From contig NZ_JADNQZ010000055.1 of the NCBI RefSeq assembly GCF_015709515.1, forward strand, positions 5,650 to 69,649: 64,000 bases of DNA. Direction: 5' to 3'. The notes under the pieces were generated by a model, which was not told the DNA's origin, searched no databases, and saw nothing but the letters and a program-made list of their open reading frames with translations. How positions within the stretch are numbered: position 1 is the first letter of the stretch; each line of letters opens with the position of its first letter. The position numbers and the translations under genes were made by a program. The stretch comes from Methylocystis sp. H62. Lineage in GTDB: Bacteria > Pseudomonadota > Alphaproteobacteria > Rhizobiales > Beijerinckiaceae. Positions 43,456 through 52,900 of the stretch are shown here, piece after piece.

Positions 43456-44012
43456 TGCCTTACCCTCGCTTGCGCCGGGCACATGAGGGTGAAATTGGCT
43501 GCGCAAGCGGCGCGTCAAGAGGATAGCAGAAGCCTCGCTGTCGATTGGAAGCACAGGCCACCTGTCATTCCAACGCGCGTGCTTGGGCGCATACCTCAAT
43601 GTCATTCCCGACGCGCGCTCCGCGCGCGATCGGGAATCCAGAAAAACCGATCATTCGCGAATTTGCTCTGGATTCCCGATCCGGCCTTCGGCCTGTCGGG
43701 AATGACACTGGAGCGCGCCACCCAACTCGCACCCTCATGCTGTGTAGGCGCCGAAGGCGCCGTCTCGAAGCATGCGGCCCGCAATTCGACAGCACATAAA
43801 TCGTCGTCTGACTGACACTCAAAGGCCTTGGGACATTGACCACCACTGAAAGTAGACGAAACGATAGACCGCGTTTCAGCCCTTTACAGCGCAAACGCTA
43901 GAACGGCAGTCGCCAAGTCTCGCGCTCTGCGGGCGCTTTGACCAACCCTCTGCGTATTAATGCGGCTGTGCTATAGATTGCCCCATTTCGGCATTCGATT
44001 TGAGAGCTGGAT
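43456..44012. other. Repeat-filled gap of ~560 bases
   Basis: No gene recognised. Two facing palindromic repeats, GTCATTCCCGACGCGCGCTCC...GGGAATCCAG (about 43600-43642) and CTGGATTCCCGATCC...TCGGGAATGAC (about 43669-43707), form a long inverted pair. A further dispersed repeat with GCCGAAGGCGCC lies at about 43735-43775. The last ~100 bases before 44013 become AT-rich and probably hold the promoter of the next gene. Confidence 0.55.
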
Positions 44013-45005
44013 ATGATGGACTTAGTTGCTGGCGGGAGGGGCGCTGAGATGAGCCGCCAAAAATTCTCCGTTGCTTACAGCGGCAGAGATCGCCCGGATG
44101 ATCATTCCATAGATGCAGAATCGCTCGGTCCTGCCCTTGTGGCGTTCGGCCGCTTGATCCGAGAGGCGAACAGTGAATTCAATGATAAAAGAGCGGCCGC
44201 GAAGGTTTTGGTCGTCTCAGATTTCGAACATAAGTGCTTCAATATAAACTTTGAAGTAGTTATGAGTGTCTTTGAGCACGTAAAGAGCTTAATTGGCGAT
44301 GATAAAGTCTCGACCGCGAAAGACATTTTAGAATGGATTGGACTCGTAAAACCGATCGCACTCTCAAGCCTTACTTATCTCGGATACCTAAAATGGAAAA
44401 ATGGCAGGAAAGTCATTAATACCACCACGTTAGTGGATCAGGATAAGTCCGGGTTTGTGGGCGTTCAAGTAGAAGGTGAGCATAACCCAATCGTTATTAA
44501 TCAGCACGTTTACAATATGTCCATAAATCCTAAGGCTCTTAAAGCAACCCGCGACGCGCTTTCTCCTGTAGGAAGTGACGGGTTCGATAGCATTGATCTG
44601 CGCGACGAAGGCCATATAGTCGACAAGCTCGATCACAAAAAAATCGACGAGATACTTTCGTCATGCAACGCGGGGCTGGAAGAAATAGGAGAGGAATCCC
44701 CTGAAGTTGAAGAAACTAGCGCGTGGCTCAGCGTTTATTCACCCGTATATGATCTCAGTGCGGACAAATGGCGCTTTAAACTAGGGAAAGAGCCTGTTTA
44801 CGTCGATATTTCAGAAACAGAAATAGCAAGGGACGCGCTGGCAAGAGGCGGAGCATTGGCGGACGATGCTTATTTCGTAACACTTCAAGTCACGACTCCC
44901 AAGGATAAATCCGGCAAAATCGGTAAACAATCTTATAAGATTATTGAGGTGAGAAGATTTATCGGAGCGAAGCCTACCTCACAAGGCTCTCTATTCGACA
45001 AGTAA
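44013..45005 (+). CDS. Hypothetical protein, AT-rich and probably acquired
   Basis: A 330-residue soluble protein; initiation could be at ATG 44013, 44016 or 44049. I do not recognise a family. The first half holds SVAYSGRDRPDDHSIDAESLGPALVAFGRLIREANSEF and a short hydrophobic stretch IALSSLTYLGYLKW near residue 115. The second half has mixed beta-like content and ends QGSLFDK. Its base composition and codon use (AAA, ATA, AAT) differ strongly from flanking genes, like the ApeA gene, which suggests transfer. No partner gene is visible. Confidence 0.7.
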   Translation: MMDLVAGGRGAEMSRQKFSVAYSGRDRPDDHSIDAESLGPALVAFGRLIREANSEFNDKRAAAKVLVVSDFEHKCFNINFEVVMSVFEHVKSLIGDDKVSTAKDILEWIGLVKPIALSSLTYLGYLKWKNGRKVINTTTLVDQDKSGFVGVQVEGEHNPIVINQHVYNMSINPKALKATRDALSPVGSDGFDSIDLRDEGHIVDKLDHKKIDEILSSCNAGLEEIGEESPEVEETSAWLSVYSPVYDLSADKWRFKLGKEPVYVDISETEIARDALARGGALADDAYFVTLQVTTPKDKSGKIGKQSYKIIEVRRFIGAKPTSQGSLFDK

Positions 45006-45895
45006 GGCTTGCTAATCGACTCGTCCGTTAAACGACCAGCTTTTTGCGGCGCCGCTAAGACGCTCTCGATCGCCGGCATATCCGCATGTCGGACGGGGAT
45101 GCCGAGGCGATGTTTTTTGCTGCGGGCGCAGGCCAGAGACTGATGGCTATATGCGCCCTCTTGACACCTCCGGAATAAATTCCTATCCTCCGCTCGCCTT
45201 CGTCAAGCGAGGGCGCGGCTCAGGGTCGAGCGGCGCCGGCGAAGGACGGATCCGGCGGGACGAACGACCCTCGTTCCCTGGTCCGGCGGCGCGTCGCCGG
45301 TCTGGGCTTCTCTCCTTTGCGCGGAGACGCATGAGCCCTTCGATAGGCCGCAAGGCTTAGCGAAACTCATGTGCAGGCTTTGAAAGCCCGGACCACAATA
45401 TCCGAGGATGGCGCAGGCGTCGGTTACCCGAACGATGGGGAGCGGCTCCCTCAGCCCGGAGGCGGCGAGACGACGCGATCCGTGTCCGGGAGAAACCGGC
45501 CGTCGAAGACACTTCTCTGCGCTGCGGCCAGCGACGGCCGGGGCGTCCCGGACCGCTCGCCCCCCGCGCCTTAACGGCGGCGGGACGTCTTCGCGCGCCC
45601 GCGTTTTGGCGCACCCCTTATCAGCGCACGTCCAGAACCACCATGGCGAGTCGACATGCCGCGACGATCGAAGTCACGTCAGCGTCGCCGCCTTCGCATC
45701 AGTAATACCGCACCCGTGCGACAATGCGTCCTACAGCGCGTCGTATTGCGTGGCGAGATTTCTGCTTTGCAAAGTCTCTGGCAAGATAACGGGCTCGGCT
45801 GCCGCTTAGAATACCTCCGGTGAGCTTACATTCTGGTCCGGATTGCCCCTTAAACGACGAATCATGTCTGAGTTCAGACAAAAGGAGCAAAAACA
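45006..45895. other. Unassigned ~890-base gap
   Basis: Only short frames under 90 codons exist and none looks like a protein family. Composition returns to GC-rich. The part 45160-45620 has many short complementary GC-rich segments and could fold, for example GGCCGGGGCGTCCCGG near 45535, but I could not match it to RNase P RNA, tmRNA, 6S RNA or a known riboswitch. The last ~60 bases hold the promoter/leader of the ferredoxin-rubrerythrin gene, including AAAGGAG. Confidence 0.45.
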
Positions 45896-46801
45896 GTGGC
45901 TAATGTGACATTCTCCTCACCCGTACTTGCGCGCGACATTACTGTCTATGCGATCGCCGGAGACCGCGGCACGATCCTGGCGGTGGCCAAGGCCCATAAA
46001 ATCCCCATTCCCTTCGACTGTCAGGACGGCGAATGCGGCTCCTGCCTCGTCGAGGTCACGCACCTCAGCCGCAACCCCAAATATGGAATCGCGCTGACCG
46101 AGAAGGAAAAGGAGATGTTGCGCCAGCTCGGCAAGATCACCAAAGCCGAGATCGACGCCGCCGAAGTCAACGACATGCCGCCGCGCTATCGCCTGGCGTG
46201 CCAATGTTTCGTGCGTAACGAAGACATCCTCGTCAAATTCGAAGGCGATCAAACGCTGCCCGCGCAAGGCGCCCATATCACCCATGCCGCGAAACGCTTC
46301 ACGGGCGGCATCGAGATCGCCACGGTGGAGGAATTTGTCGGATACGCCGTGAAGGTCGAAGAGGACGCGGCGATCCATTTCGACGAACTCGCGGGCATGA
46401 TGGAAAGCTGCGGCAACGCGGAAGTCGCCAAATTGTTTCGGCAACTCGCCGGCTTCTCACGCCTGCATCTCGCCGAGGCTAAAAAGCGCGCGGGATCGAT
46501 CGATCTGTCGGCGGTCATTCCGCCCGATTACGTGTGGCCAAATCATGCGACCCCGGAACGCACCGAAATTTGGGCCGCCGATCCGACGCTGTCGCGGCTC
46601 GACGGCTTGAAGGCCGCCCTGCAGGGCGAACGCCGAGGCTATGAGTTCTATCGGGCCGTCGCCGCCAAAACCAAATCGCCGGAGATCGAAGCGATGGCCA
46701 AGGAATTCGTCAAGGAAGAGGCCGAGCATGTCAAAATTCTCGAAGCCTGGATCACGCGCGAAGAATGGACGATAAAGAACCCGTCAAGCGCCAACGCTTG
46801 A
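45896..46801 (+). CDS. [2Fe-2S] ferredoxin-rubrerythrin fusion protein
   Basis: A 301-residue fusion. Residues ~1-120 are a plant-type ferredoxin with Cys42, Cys47, Cys50 and Cys102 as cluster ligands (DCQDGECGSCLVEV, LACQCF). Residues ~140-295 are a rubrerythrin-like four-helix diiron domain, with His191 in FSRLHLAEA, Glu245/249 in LQGERRGYEFY and EEAEH (274-278). The usual Glu three residues before the first His is Ser here. The start is GTG with AAAGGAG upstream. Electrons could pass from the cluster to the diiron site, for example to reduce peroxide. A related rubrerythrin gene follows. Confidence 0.85.
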   Translation: MANVTFSSPVLARDITVYAIAGDRGTILAVAKAHKIPIPFDCQDGECGSCLVEVTHLSRNPKYGIALTEKEKEMLRQLGKITKAEIDAAEVNDMPPRYRLACQCFVRNEDILVKFEGDQTLPAQGAHITHAAKRFTGGIEIATVEEFVGYAVKVEEDAAIHFDELAGMMESCGNAEVAKLFRQLAGFSRLHLAEAKKRAGSIDLSAVIPPDYVWPNHATPERTEIWAADPTLSRLDGLKAALQGERRGYEFYRAVAAKTKSPEIEAMAKEFVKEEAEHVKILEAWITREEWTIKNPSSANA

Positions 46802-46832
46802 GCGAGGAGCCTGATAACCGGCTTGAGGCGGG

Positions 46833-46852
46833 GGCGGCCTTTTTTGGCCGCC
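46833..46852 (+). other. Hairpin with a six-T loop
   Basis: GGCGGCC-TTTTTT-GGCCGCC (46833-46839 with 46846-46852) between the fusion gene and the rubrerythrin gene. The T-run is in the loop and not after the stem, so it is not a classical terminator; it may adjust expression or mRNA stability of the second gene. Confidence 0.5.
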
Positions 46853-46892
46853 GCTCGCTGACAAATCTGAGCTCAGCGAGCGAGGGGGAGAC

Positions 46893-47372
46893 ATGGAATC
46901 GGTCGAGGAATTTCTCGCTTATGCAATTCACCTCGAATTCGAGGCGGCGACCCGCTACGGGCAATTGGCGGACGCCATGGAGTCAGGCGGCAATCGCGAA
47001 GTCGGCAAACTGTTTCGTCGATTGGCGGATTATTCCAGACTGCATCTGGCCGAGGCGCAGGCCCGCGGCGGCTTTCGCGAATTGCCAAAAATGAAGCCGG
47101 ACGAGTTCGTCTGGCCCGGACTGGAGAGCCCCGAGACGGCGGCGATCTGGGCCGCCGATCCGTTTATTGGACGCGAACAGGCTCTTGAGATTGCGCTCGA
47201 CGCCGAGACCGCGGGCCTCAAATATTACCAGCACGTTCTCGACACGACATCCGACCCCGAGATCAAGATCCTCGCCAAGGAGTTTGTCGCCGAAGAGCTT
47301 AGTCACGTCACTGAACTGAACAGGTGGATCGCCGCGAATAAAGCCGGGAAAATGCTGACCGTCGATCCTTGA
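46893..47372 (+). CDS. Rubrerythrin-like diiron protein
   Basis: A 159-residue stand-alone paralogue of the rubrerythrin half of the preceding gene. They share VEEF(V/L)xYA, GN(A/R)EVxKLFR(Q/R)LA, SRLHLAEA, an IWAADP segment and (V/A)EE(A/L)xHV. Putative ligands are Glu15/17, His51, Glu105 and Glu134-Glu135-x-x-His138. The Glu normally three residues before the first His is Ser48, as in the fusion. A GAGGGGGAG ribosome site precedes the ATG. Likely co-transcribed with the fusion gene 91 bases upstream. Confidence 0.85.
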   Translation: MESVEEFLAYAIHLEFEAATRYGQLADAMESGGNREVGKLFRRLADYSRLHLAEAQARGGFRELPKMKPDEFVWPGLESPETAAIWAADPFIGREQALEIALDAETAGLKYYQHVLDTTSDPEIKILAKEFVAEELSHVTELNRWIAANKAGKMLTVDP

Positions 47373-47387
47373 GTCCATCGTTCGACG

Positions 47388-49988
47388 TCAGCACACCTGC
47401 GCCACCACCATGGCGACGTCGTCCGACGCCGGCGCCTCGCCGCGGAAGGCGCGCACGTCGGCGAGCACCGCCTTGATGAGGTCGCGCGGCGAAAGGCGGC
47501 GATGCTGCATGAAAGCGGCGGACAGGCGCTCGAGTCCAAAGAAGTCGCCCTGGCGGTTTTGCGCCTCGGTGATTCCATCGGTGTAGAACAGCAGCTTGTC
47601 GCCCGCGGCGAGTGCGAGGCTCCCCTCCTTGAATTCGACCGCGCGCATGACGCCGATCACCAGGCCGTCGGCGTCGAGCTGCACGCACACGGCGCCCTCG
47701 GCGCGCAGCAGCAACGGCGGATTTTGGCCGGCGTTGGCGTATTGCAGCGTGCGCGTCTGCGGCAGGAAGCGGCAATAGAACATGGTGATGAAGAGGTCCG
47801 CGGCGGTCAGGTCCTCGTGCAGGAGCTCATTGAGGTCGTGCAACAGCTCCGCCGGCCCGCTCAAGGCGTTCGTCGCCTTTCGCGTTTCGGCGCGCAGCGT
47901 GCTGCGCACTTCGGTCATGATCAGCGCGGCGCCGACGCTATGGCCGGAAACGTCGGCGATGACGATGTCGATGACGCCGGAATTTTCGAAATAGTCGAAA
48001 TAATCGCCGCCGACATGGGTCGCCGGCACACAGATTCCGGCGATCTCCATATGCGGCGTGCGCAGCGGCGCATTCGGCAGCAGCGACAGCTGGATCTGCT
48101 TGGCGATTTCGAGTTCGTGGCGATTCTCTTCGACGCGCCGCCGGTCGGAAATATCGGCGTGAACGCTGACGAAATGGGTGATGCGCCCCGCCTCATTGGC
48201 GACCGGCGAGATCGAGAGTTCGTCCCAGAAGGAGCTGCCATCTTTGCGGTAGAATTTCACCACCACCTGGCAGCTTGTGCGATGCACGATCGCGTTGCGG
48301 ATTTCCTCAAGCGCCGCAGGGTCGGTCTCCGGCCCGCGCAACAGATGCAGGCTGTGCCCGAGCAGCTCTTCGCGGGTGAAGCCGGTGATCCGGCTCAGCG
48401 CCGGATTGACGTAGATGTTCGGAACGCGGGGCGCCTGCGCGTCCCAGACCGCGATGCCGATCGGGACGGATTCGATGGCGCGATTGCGCACGCGCAGCGC
48501 GTCTTCGAACGTCTTGCGCGAGGTGATGTCGTGGTCGACGCCGCGCCATTTTACCAGTCGGCCGCCTTCGTCGAAGATCGGCGCGCCGGTCGACTCGGTG
48601 AAGACGTCGCCGTCGTTCTTATGCCGGTAGTGGTTGACGACGCGATGGAAAGCCCGGCGCAGCGCGATCGGGCTCGGGGAAGACTTGAGAACGGGGTCTT
48701 CTGCGCTCTCCTTGGCGAAGAGATCGACATAGGTCTTGCCGAGAACCTCGTCGGGCGTCATGCCGAGCACGTCCTCGACGGCGCTGCTGCTATAGGTGTA
48801 GCGGCCGTCCGGGTCCTGCTCCCACAGCCAATCGCCGGCCATGTCGGCGATCTGCCGGAAACGCTGTTCGCTCTCGAATAGCGCCTCCTTGTCGCGCTTC
48901 TGTTCGGTGATATCCTGCTGAATGGCGAGGTAATGGGTGATCTCGCCGTTCGCATCGCGCAGCGGCGTGATGATTTCGGAGGCCCAATAAAGCTTGCCGT
49001 CCTTTCTTTTATCCTGGATCTGACCGCGCCATTCAACGCCGGCGCGAATGCTCTCCCAAAGCCGCCGATATTGATCGCCCTCGGTCCGTTTCGATTGAAG
49101 CATCCGCGGGTTCCGGCCGATGAGCTCATGCGGGGGATAGCCGGTCAGGCTGGCGAAGCGGCTATTCACATATTCAATTTCGCCATCCTTATTGGTGATC
49201 ATCACCGCGATCGGACTTTGTTCGACGGCGGCGGAGAGCGTCACCAGCCGGTCTTCGGCGCGTTTCAGCCGAGTCAGATCATGGGTGACGCCGACGAAGT
49301 AGCGCGTGCCGTCAAGCCGGATTTCGCCGATCGAGAGATACATCGGGAAGGTCGTGCCGTTTTTGCGCCGACCGACGACCTCGCGGCCGACGCCGATGAT
49401 CTTCTTGACGCCGGTTTCTCTATAGGCGGAGAGATAGCCGTCATGCGCCTCGCGATAGGGCGACGGCATCAGCAGCTTGACGTTCCTTCCGAGGGCTTCC
49501 TCGGCGCGGTAGCCGAACAGCTTCTCCGCGCCTCTGCTGAAGAGCAATATGTCGCCGGCCTCGTTGATCACGACGAGACCGTCGACCATGCCGCCGAAGA
49601 TGGTTTCGAGCTTTTTCGTCGTCTCGTCGAGCGCATCCGCCTCACTCGGCTCGTCGATAGAACGCAGTTTGAGCAACGATCCGCCATCGCCATTGCCGGA
49701 AAGCGGGTCGATCTCGCAGCGAACGTCAAGCGTTGCTCCATCCTTGCGCCGAATGCGCAGAGACAGCCGCCGGCGGGCGCTCGGCGACGACGACGGGGAC
49801 TCGCAATCATCGGCGTGTGGCGCGAGAACCCGCGGAAAGAACGGCTGGCCGCGAAGCTCCCCTTCGCGATAGCCCGTAAGACGTTCGGCGGCTTGGTTCA
49901 TCAATCGCAGGGCGCCCGACGATTCGAGGATGCAGAGAGCCTCATCGAAAGCGTCGAGAATAGCGCGATCGGCCGCGACCGTTTCCAT
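47388..49988 (-). CDS. Multi-PAS PP2C (RsbU/SpoIIE-type) phosphatase
   Basis: An 866-residue cytoplasmic signalling protein with about five PAS domains (roughly residues 5-110, 126-240, 245-370, 375-495, 500-620) and a C-terminal SpoIIE-type PP2C domain (650-866; GGDYFDYF, IADVSGHSVGAALIM, FYTDGITEAQN). It would dephosphorylate an STAS-domain antagonist. The second PAS domain resembles FixL (GRRKNGTTFPMYLSIGE), but the position of the FixL haem His is Lys196, so haem sensing is doubtful. It follows the glutamate dehydrogenase gene by three bases, within an operon that also encodes the STAS protein and kinase. Confidence 0.88.
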   Translation of the reverse strand: METVAADRAILDAFDEALCILESSGALRLMNQAAERLTGYREGELRGQPFFPRVLAPHADDCESPSSSPSARRRLSLRIRRKDGATLDVRCEIDPLSGNGDGGSLLKLRSIDEPSEADALDETTKKLETIFGGMVDGLVVINEAGDILLFSRGAEKLFGYRAEEALGRNVKLLMPSPYREAHDGYLSAYRETGVKKIIGVGREVVGRRKNGTTFPMYLSIGEIRLDGTRYFVGVTHDLTRLKRAEDRLVTLSAAVEQSPIAVMITNKDGEIEYVNSRFASLTGYPPHELIGRNPRMLQSKRTEGDQYRRLWESIRAGVEWRGQIQDKRKDGKLYWASEIITPLRDANGEITHYLAIQQDITEQKRDKEALFESEQRFRQIADMAGDWLWEQDPDGRYTYSSSAVEDVLGMTPDEVLGKTYVDLFAKESAEDPVLKSSPSPIALRRAFHRVVNHYRHKNDGDVFTESTGAPIFDEGGRLVKWRGVDHDITSRKTFEDALRVRNRAIESVPIGIAVWDAQAPRVPNIYVNPALSRITGFTREELLGHSLHLLRGPETDPAALEEIRNAIVHRTSCQVVVKFYRKDGSSFWDELSISPVANEAGRITHFVSVHADISDRRRVEENRHELEIAKQIQLSLLPNAPLRTPHMEIAGICVPATHVGGDYFDYFENSGVIDIVIADVSGHSVGAALIMTEVRSTLRAETRKATNALSGPAELLHDLNELLHEDLTAADLFITMFYCRFLPQTRTLQYANAGQNPPLLLRAEGAVCVQLDADGLVIGVMRAVEFKEGSLALAAGDKLLFYTDGITEAQNRQGDFFGLERLSAAFMQHRRLSPRDLIKAVLADVRAFRGEAPASDDVAMVVAQVC

Positions 49989-49991
49989 GCG

Positions 49992-52900
49992 CTACGAAGC
50001 TCCTGCTTCGGAGGATGCGCGCCTGGGCTTTCGCGCCCTCTCCACGCCCTCCGCCGAGCGGCTGCGATACGCGGCGTCGCATGCGTCGACCAGGGCGTTC
50101 AGCTCGGCGACGAAAGCTGCGAAGGGCGTCAGCGTCGTAAAGAGCGAAGCCTCGAGTTTGAACGCCAGCCGCTCGAGCCCGGCGAGACGGAACTCCAGGC
50201 CGACGTTCCGAAACAAAGTCCGCGCGTCGGCGATTCCGCTCAGCAACTGCATGGACGCAATGCGCGCGGACGCATCCCGCATTCGCGCGTCGAGCGCGGC
50301 CTGCAACTGCTGCTCCCAGAGGTCTCTTGGCTTCACGTCCGCGAGAAGGGCGGTCAGCTTTTGCAATCCAAACAGATTGGCGGCCTTATCGAAATATCCG
50401 CCGGCGACCCGCATGTCCTCTCCCGATTCGCGGGTGAGCGCGACAAGGAAAGGAAAATTCCGCAGCCGATCGAAATAGGGCGCCGCCACAGATTGATCGC
50501 CCTGCGCTTCGCTCATGCCCGCGCGTTCACGATAGGCGCGCAGATCGGAACGCCAACGCTCGATGTCTTCGTGGTCGGGACTCAGTCGATGCCCTCGTCG
50601 CATGGCCCAGTGGCACATATACGCCAAAGCGTCCTCAAGCTGGAGAATGAGCCCATACTGGCGCGCGGCGTCCAGTTCGCGGCTTTCGCGAAAGCTGGCG
50701 CGCCATCGATCTCCCTCGAAGATTCGATCGAAGGAAAGATAGAGCTTGACGGCATAGCTCAGCAGAGTTGGGACCAGCCCCTCGCCCAGCAACAGGAAGC
50801 AAACTCCCGCCTGATCGACGACCTTGTTGCAGATCATCGTGACGGCGATTTCCCGCGCGAGTGAATGACTCCTGATCCGCTCCGAAAAATGAGTCCGCAG
50901 ATATTCTGGGAAATAGCTCGCCAGAAATTCATATGACCAGGAACCCTGCAGAAACGCCTCGTCTTCCAGCAGCCTCTGCTTCAGCGCCAGCTTCGAACCG
51001 GCCATCAGCACGGCGAGCTCCGGTCGCGTCAGCTCTTTCGTCTCGCGCGCCGAGACATCCTTTCGTGTCGGGAAGGCCTCGGCCACAGGATTGATGTAGC
51101 CGGCGTTTTCAAGCTGCTCCGCGAGGTCCATGAATGGATCGAGATTGATGCGGCACCGCGCGCGGTCCAGCGATAGGCAAAGACTCTGTCGGTCGTTGTC
51201 CTGCAATACGGACGCGCAAACCTCCTCGGTGAGGGATTCGAGCAAGCGATTGGGATCTCCGACGTCTGGCGTGTTTTGGTCCGGCCACGTGTGCAGCAGA
51301 GTCTTCAAATTGACTTCGTGATCGGAGAGATCAACGCCGGCCGAATTGTCGACCGCGTCGGTATTAATCCGGCCGCCTCTCAGGGCGTATTCAATGCGCC
51401 CCCGCTGCGTAAAGGCGAGGTTGGCGCCTTCGCCGACGACCTTGGCGCGAAGCTGCAGCGCATCGACGCGCGCGCCGTCGTTGACGCGATCGCCGACGCT
51501 CTCATTCGTCTCCGAGCTCGCCTTGACATAAGTGCCGACGCCGCCCATCCACAACAGATCCACGGGCGCGATCAAGAGCCAGCGGACCAGCGCTTCGCCA
51601 TCAATGGCGCTATGCCGCACGCCAAGCCACGCGCGCACTTCCGGGCTTAGCGGGATATCCTTGGCGTCGCGCCGATAGACGCCTCCGCCTTGCGAGAGCA
51701 GCGCCGGGTTATAATCGCGCCACGTCGACTGCGGCAGTGGGAACAGACGACGACGCTCGGCGAAGGAAATGAGCGGATCCGGCTTGGGGTCGAGGAAGAT
51801 GCACTGACCGTCGAACGCGCCAAGCAGGCGAATGTTCGGCGTGTGCAGCATGCCATTGCCGAAGACGTCGCCATCCATCGAGCCGACTCCGACGACCGTA
51901 ATCGGCTCCGCATCGACGTTGCGACCGAGCTCATGGAAGTGCCGTCTTACACAGACCCAGGCGCCACGCGCAGTAATGCCCAGTCGCTTATGATGATAGC
52001 CATGCGCGCCGCCGCTCGCGAAGGCGTCGCCGAGCCAGAAGCCATAGGCGTGCGAAATCTCATTCGCGACATCGGCCCAGAAGGCGGTGCCCTTGTCGGC
52101 CGCGACGACGAGATAAGGATCGGGACCGTCATAGGCGACAAGCGCCGGCGGCCTGACAATCTGCGAATCCTTCAGATTGTCGGTGAGATCGAGAAGGCCG
52201 CGCAGGAATTGCGAATATGCCTCCCTCCCGAGGCGCTGGCGCTCCGTCGCGTCTTCAAAGGGAAGCTTCAGAACAAAGCCGCCCTTGGCACCCTGCGGCA
52301 CGATGAGGGCGTTCTTGATCATCTGAGTCTGCATCAGAGCCAGGACTTCGCCTCGAAAGTCCTCGGGCCGGTCCGACCAGCGGATGCCGCCGCGCGCGAC
52401 TTTGGCGCCCCGCAAATGCACGCCTTCCATTGAAGTGGAATGAACGTAGATCTCCGCCATTGGCTTTGGCGACGGCATATTGAAAACGCCGAGGCTGCTG
52501 ATCTTTAGAGAGATGAACTTGCGCGCCCAATCGCCGCAAAAATAGAAGTTGGTGCGCACCGTCGCGTCGATGAGATTGAAGAGATCGCGAAGAATGCGAT
52601 CGTCGCCACCGTCAGCGACCTTGTCCAATACGTCGACAAGCTGAGCCCTGATCGGCGTGAGCAACTCCAACTCGATCTCAAAGGAGTCGCGTCCCCCGTG
52701 ATCCGGCTCGAACCGCGCTTGGAAATAACGATAGAGGAGTTGGGCGACCGCCGGACTGTGCAAAAGCGCGCGATAGATGCGCGTGCGCTCGATCCGCAGA
52801 CCCAGCTGCTGATAGTAGTTGCTATAGGCGCGAAAGAGATCGATCTGCCGCCAGTCAAGCTCCGTGACTAAGACCAGGCCGTTCAAGGCGTCGCTCTCAA

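Noticed and set aside
45160-45620. RNase P RNA, tmRNA or a cobalamin riboswitch
   Set aside because: I looked on both strands for the conserved core sequences of these RNAs and did not find them.
46833-46852. Intrinsic terminator between the two rubrerythrin genes
   Set aside because: The T-run is in the loop and none follows the stem.
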